This document shows, one piece after another, positions 62,109-64,000 of a stretch of DNA of 64,000 nucleotides; positions within the stretch are counted from its first letter, which is position 1, and each line of letters opens with the position of its first letter. Made by a program: the position numbers and the translations under genes. The notes under the pieces are model-generated. The model was not told the DNA's origin and searched no databases. It saw nothing but the letters and a program-made list of their open reading frames with translations. Source of the stretch: an uncultured Eubacteriales bacterium (GTDB taxonomy: Bacteria; Bacillota; Clostridia; Peptostreptococcales; Anaerovoracaceae); the NCBI GenBank assembly GCA_900545135.1, contig UQXL01000003.1, positions 1 through 64,000 on the forward strand, given 5' to 3'.

Positions 62109-62317
62109 TTCCCTCTCCACTTTTTGGGGTACGGTTCAGTGCAACATTATGGACCGAACAATAGTATAAATCTCACCATATTTGACAACATATTGCATTC
62201 TGCTAAAAGGTGAACACCTACGAACAAGCTCTAGAAATGACGGTATAATGACCGCTCAATGTTCTACCGTTGTGTCATCGAAAGGAACCGGCTATTGAGA
62301 TGTCAATCCGGTATTCA

Positions 62318-62357
62318 ATGTTGTAAAATTCTTAAAATCCATGATATCTTACAACAT
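62318..62357. repeat. Palindromic repeat copy 1 (40 bp)
   Basis: ATGTTGTAAAATTC...TTACAACAT, 9-bp inverted ends, 40 bp in total. Confidence 0.75.
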
Positions 62358-62401
62358 TACGGCCACGATACCACCTTAAATCATCATGAAAATAAAGTGA
62401 A

Positions 62402-62437
62402 GTTGTAGAATTTCATAGAAATTCAAAAAAATACAAC
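62402..62437. repeat. Palindromic repeat copy 2 (diverged)
   Basis: GTTGTA...TACAAC with an inner perfect palindrome GAATTT-CATAG-AAATTC. Confidence 0.6.
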
Positions 62438-62451
62438 ATGACTTCTGATTT

Positions 62452-62491
62452 ATGTTGTAAAATTTTAATAACTTGAGAAAATCTACAACAT
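62452..62491. repeat. Palindromic repeat copy 3 (40 bp)
   Basis: ATGTTGTAAAATTTT...TACAACAT, the same 40-bp length as copies 1 and 4. Confidence 0.75.
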
Positions 62492-62532
62492 TAGATGTTT
62501 TTTCACCGTAAAAGCTGCTTCAAATTTCAGAA

Positions 62533-62572
62533 ATGTTGCATAATTTAAAGAAATCAGCGAATTCTGCAACAT
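62533..62572. repeat. Palindromic repeat copy 4 (40 bp)
   Basis: ATGTTGCATAATTT...GAATTCTGCAACAT; its right half matches the copy inside the ParE gene. Confidence 0.75.
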
Positions 62573-62678
62573 TTCAGTTAATGCCGCTGACCATTCAGTC
62601 TAAAGCGAAACGACTCGCCCCATGTCCAAGCATAATCCGCAACAAAGCCAGAGGCGTTTTTCAAACTATTTCAGGCAA

Positions 62679-62750
62679 AATCCGCTGCAGAATCCGCGAT
62701 AGAATCCGCAACAGAATTCGCAATAAAATCCGCTGCAGAATCCGCGGCAT
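62679..62750. repeat. 12-bp tandem repeat, six copies
   Basis: Units of AATCCGC(T/A)GCAG type start every 12 bp at 62679, 62691, 62703, 62715, 62727 and 62739. Open frames across it are repetitive in both directions and are not counted as genes. Confidence 0.9.
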
Positions 62751-62857
62751 TTTCCGAGCAGTCCCATTAAAATTTCAGGTGATTTCCAGATATACATTTC
62801 AAAAAAACACTGATATATTAAAAAGTATGATACACTATACTTAAAGGAAGGATAAAT

Positions 62858-63565
62858 ATGCGAATACTTGTTGTCAGCGATACCCACGGCCAGCTTTCAA
62901 GGTTCTGGGACATATTCGAAAAATTGAAGAAAGAGTTTTCGCCAAACGCCATAGTACACTGCGGCGATTATTTCAAAGACGCGGATAAAATAAGAAAGCG
63001 AACCGGGATCCCTGTGTTTGCAGTCAAAGGCAACTGCGACGGAGATTTTTCTGACGACGGAAATATGATCCTTGAAACAGAAGCCGGCAACTTTCTCATA
63101 ACCCACGGCCTCATGCTCAATGTAAAATACAATTTGCAGACTCTCTATTACAAGACTTTGGAAGACGAGTGTATAGGCGCTTTCTTTGGACATACCCATA
63201 GAAAAGCATATTTAAACATGGACGGAATATATCTTATGAACCCGGGAAGCCTTACGCAGCCAAGGGACGGCTCAGGCGGTACGTTCGGCATTGTCGAAAC
63301 GTCAGAATCCGGCGTGTGGGGAAAGATATACTATTACGATGATTTCATGGCCTACGGAACCGGTGGCGGAGCCCGGATCAAAGCCGGAAGCAGTGCCGAA
63401 ATCGGATCCGAAAGTAAGCTCGAAAACGGCGCCGCGGCAGCAGATACTCTTGATGGAGAAAGCCGGGGCAATAAAACAGGCGGCTCAGGCCAAGCTTCCG
63501 GCAAAAAATCCAAAGTAACCGGCGGCAAGCTCAGGGATCTGCTCAATTACAGCGACAGGTTTTAA
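62858..63565 (+). CDS. YfcE/MJ0936-type metallophosphoesterase with low-complexity tail
   Basis: The 235-residue protein has the calcineurin-like motifs VVSDTHG (residues 5-11), VHCGDYF, KGNCDG, THG and GHTHRK in order, so two metals are bound. The catalytic domain ends near residue 160 (family length about 160-180). The remaining 70 residues are Gly/Ala/Ser/Lys-rich and unusual. Members hydrolyse phosphodiesters; the natural substrate is unknown. Confidence 0.92.
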   Translation: MRILVVSDTHGQLSRFWDIFEKLKKEFSPNAIVHCGDYFKDADKIRKRTGIPVFAVKGNCDGDFSDDGNMILETEAGNFLITHGLMLNVKYNLQTLYYKTLEDECIGAFFGHTHRKAYLNMDGIYLMNPGSLTQPRDGSGGTFGIVETSESGVWGKIYYYDDFMAYGTGGGARIKAGSSAEIGSESKLENGAAAADTLDGESRGNKTGGSGQASGKKSKVTGGKLRDLLNYSDRF

Positions 63566-63604
63566 ACACCAGCATGGCGTGGCTCATGCAGCGACATATT
63601 TCAG

Positions 63605-63668
63605 GCGGAAGCACAGGCCAAACTGCGGCAGATTTTAAGCGGAAGCACAGGCCAAACTGCGGCAGATT
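63605..63668. repeat. Tandem 34-bp repeat after the phosphoesterase gene (two copies)
   Basis: GCGGAAGCACAGGCCAAACT begins near-identical units at 63605 and 63639, 40 bp past the stop codon. Confidence 0.85.
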
Positions 63669-63718
63669 CAACCGATGACAAAGCCTAAACTCAGATAAAA
63701 ATTCAAGCGGAGGAAAAC

Positions 63719-64000
63719 ATGGATATTAAAAAAATTATGACTATGAATCCCATAATTTCTGATATGGCAGATTACAAGGAAGTATTCTGGCTCAACCCCA
63801 AGGCCGGCCAGCAAACCGCCGGTCAGAAAGCTTCGATACCTTTCGGCATGGCAGACATTGAAGAAGCGGAAGCCAGACTCGCCCGTTTCGCACCGTATAT
63901 CGCGAAAGTTTTCCCGGAGACAGCCAAGTCCGGCGGAATCATAGAATCAAAGCTCATAGAAATTCCCAAGATGAAAGCCGCGCTTGATGCTATGTGCGGA
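63719..64000 (+). CDS. dsdA: D-serine ammonia-lyase (partial, 5' end only)
   Basis: The first 94 codons match the start of D-serine dehydratase: YKEVFWLNP (about residue 20), [21 protein letters not shown], and [14 protein letters not shown]. The enzyme uses PLP to deaminate D-serine to pyruvate; the PLP site is beyond the right edge. The ATG at 63719 follows GCGGAGG. D-amino acid use fits with the alr/M20 operon. Confidence 0.9.
   Translation, partial: MDIKKIMTMNPIISDMADYKEVFWLNPKAGQQTAGQKASIPFGMADIEEAEARLARFAPYIAKVFPETAKSGGIIESKLIEIPKMKAALDAMCG

Larger units (their letters stand above)
60898..62138 (+). mobile_element. IS3-family insertion sequence (1,241 bp)
   Basis: Imperfect terminal inverted repeats: left GTACCCCAAAAAGTAGAGAGG and, reversed, right GTACCCCAAAAAGTGGAGAGG, flanking two reading frames (orfA, orfB) typical of IS3. 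I see no convincing target-site duplication. The exact ends may lie a few bases inside TGA...TCA. Confidence 0.9.

Noticed and set aside
62318..62572. CRISPR array or integron attC sites
   Set aside because: The repeats are palindrome-ended units with irregular spacing (82, 52, 81 bp) and unconserved interiors; order GTTG...CAAC is opposite to attC, and no cas or integrase gene is present.
62533..62844. 103-codon plus-strand frame with Arg/Ile repeats
   Set aside because: Its repetitive sequence is entirely due to the 12-bp tandem repeat, and it starts inside a palindromic repeat.
62666..62887. 73-codon minus-strand Cys/Gly/Phe-rich frame
   Set aside because: The same 12-bp repeat read on the other strand.

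Overview
The window looks like a chromosomal segment of an anaerobic, spore-forming Gram-positive bacterium of the class Clostridia. I infer this from spmA/spmB, a SepF/DivIVA/YggT division cluster, dapF-lysA, an RqcH homologue, panG-type pantothenate synthesis, an Mbh/Mrp-type antiporter operon and GGAGG ribosome binding sites. Most genes lie on the minus strand. I see no rRNA or tRNA gene. The sigma-A-type promoters I can read almost all have a 17-bp spacer, which makes exceptions informative.

Layout. 1-1.4 kb: 5' part of leuA (minus, runs off the left edge) behind a Leu-codon-rich leader peptide and an attenuator hairpin. 2.0-4.2 kb: a DUF1538 membrane protein and a PII-like protein. 4.3-7.7 kb: panG-panB-panC-panD, read from a promoter with eight G in its spacer. 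7.8-11.1 kb: acetyltransferase, CHAP protein, and a YolD / Y-family polymerase pair under an SOS box. 11.2-15.5 kb: a large surface-adhesin gene with at least six lesions, one in a C9 tract. 15.7-16.3 kb: Phd antitoxin and a ParE toxin broken by a palindromic repeat. 16.5-18.5 kb: rpsB-tsf. 18.6-23.2 kb: spmA, spmB, LD-carboxypeptidase, dapF, lysA. 23.5-24.5 kb: two small membrane proteins of unknown role. 24.5-28.8 kb: a sigma-54 activator followed by a sigma-54-type promoter and an M20 hydrolase-alr operon. 29.1-37.0 kb: a ten-gene Mrp/Mbh-like ion-translocating operon with three large antiporter-type subunits and no hydrogenase genes. 37.2-41.9 kb: lipoprotein and a YfhO/GtrA/GtrB glycosylation operon behind a promoter with a G10 tract in a 20-bp spacer. 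42.0-44.5 kb: a two-component system and an orphan LytTR regulator. 44.7-48.4 kb: yicC-gmk-rpoZ and rqcH. 48.5-50.2 kb: YjiH-type membrane protein and a 41-residue zinc-ribbon protein. 50.4-55.1 kb: HlyD-like protein, yggS, sepF, yggT, divIVA, lspA, rluD. 55.2-59.1 kb: ylxM-ffh-rpsP-khpA-rimM-trmD. 59.3-60.7 kb: a type I toxin-antitoxin-like locus and a phage-like amidase. 60.9-62.1 kb: an IS3-family element. 62.1-62.9 kb: palindromic and 12-bp repeats. 62.9-64 kb: a phosphoesterase and the start of dsdA.

Themes. (1) All three G:C homopolymers of eight or more lie where slippage could switch expression: two in promoter spacers (pantothenate; surface glycosylation) and one inside the surface-protein gene. 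(2) Short tandem duplications of 12-40 bp are frequent, mostly just after stop codons or in leaders. (3) A palindromic repeat with ATGTTG...CAACAT ends occurs four times beside the IS and once inside the ParE gene. (4) Local regulation is readable: SOS box, leucine attenuator, sigma-54 site next to its probable activator, and CTTAA direct repeats shared by the two-component operon and the YfhO leader.
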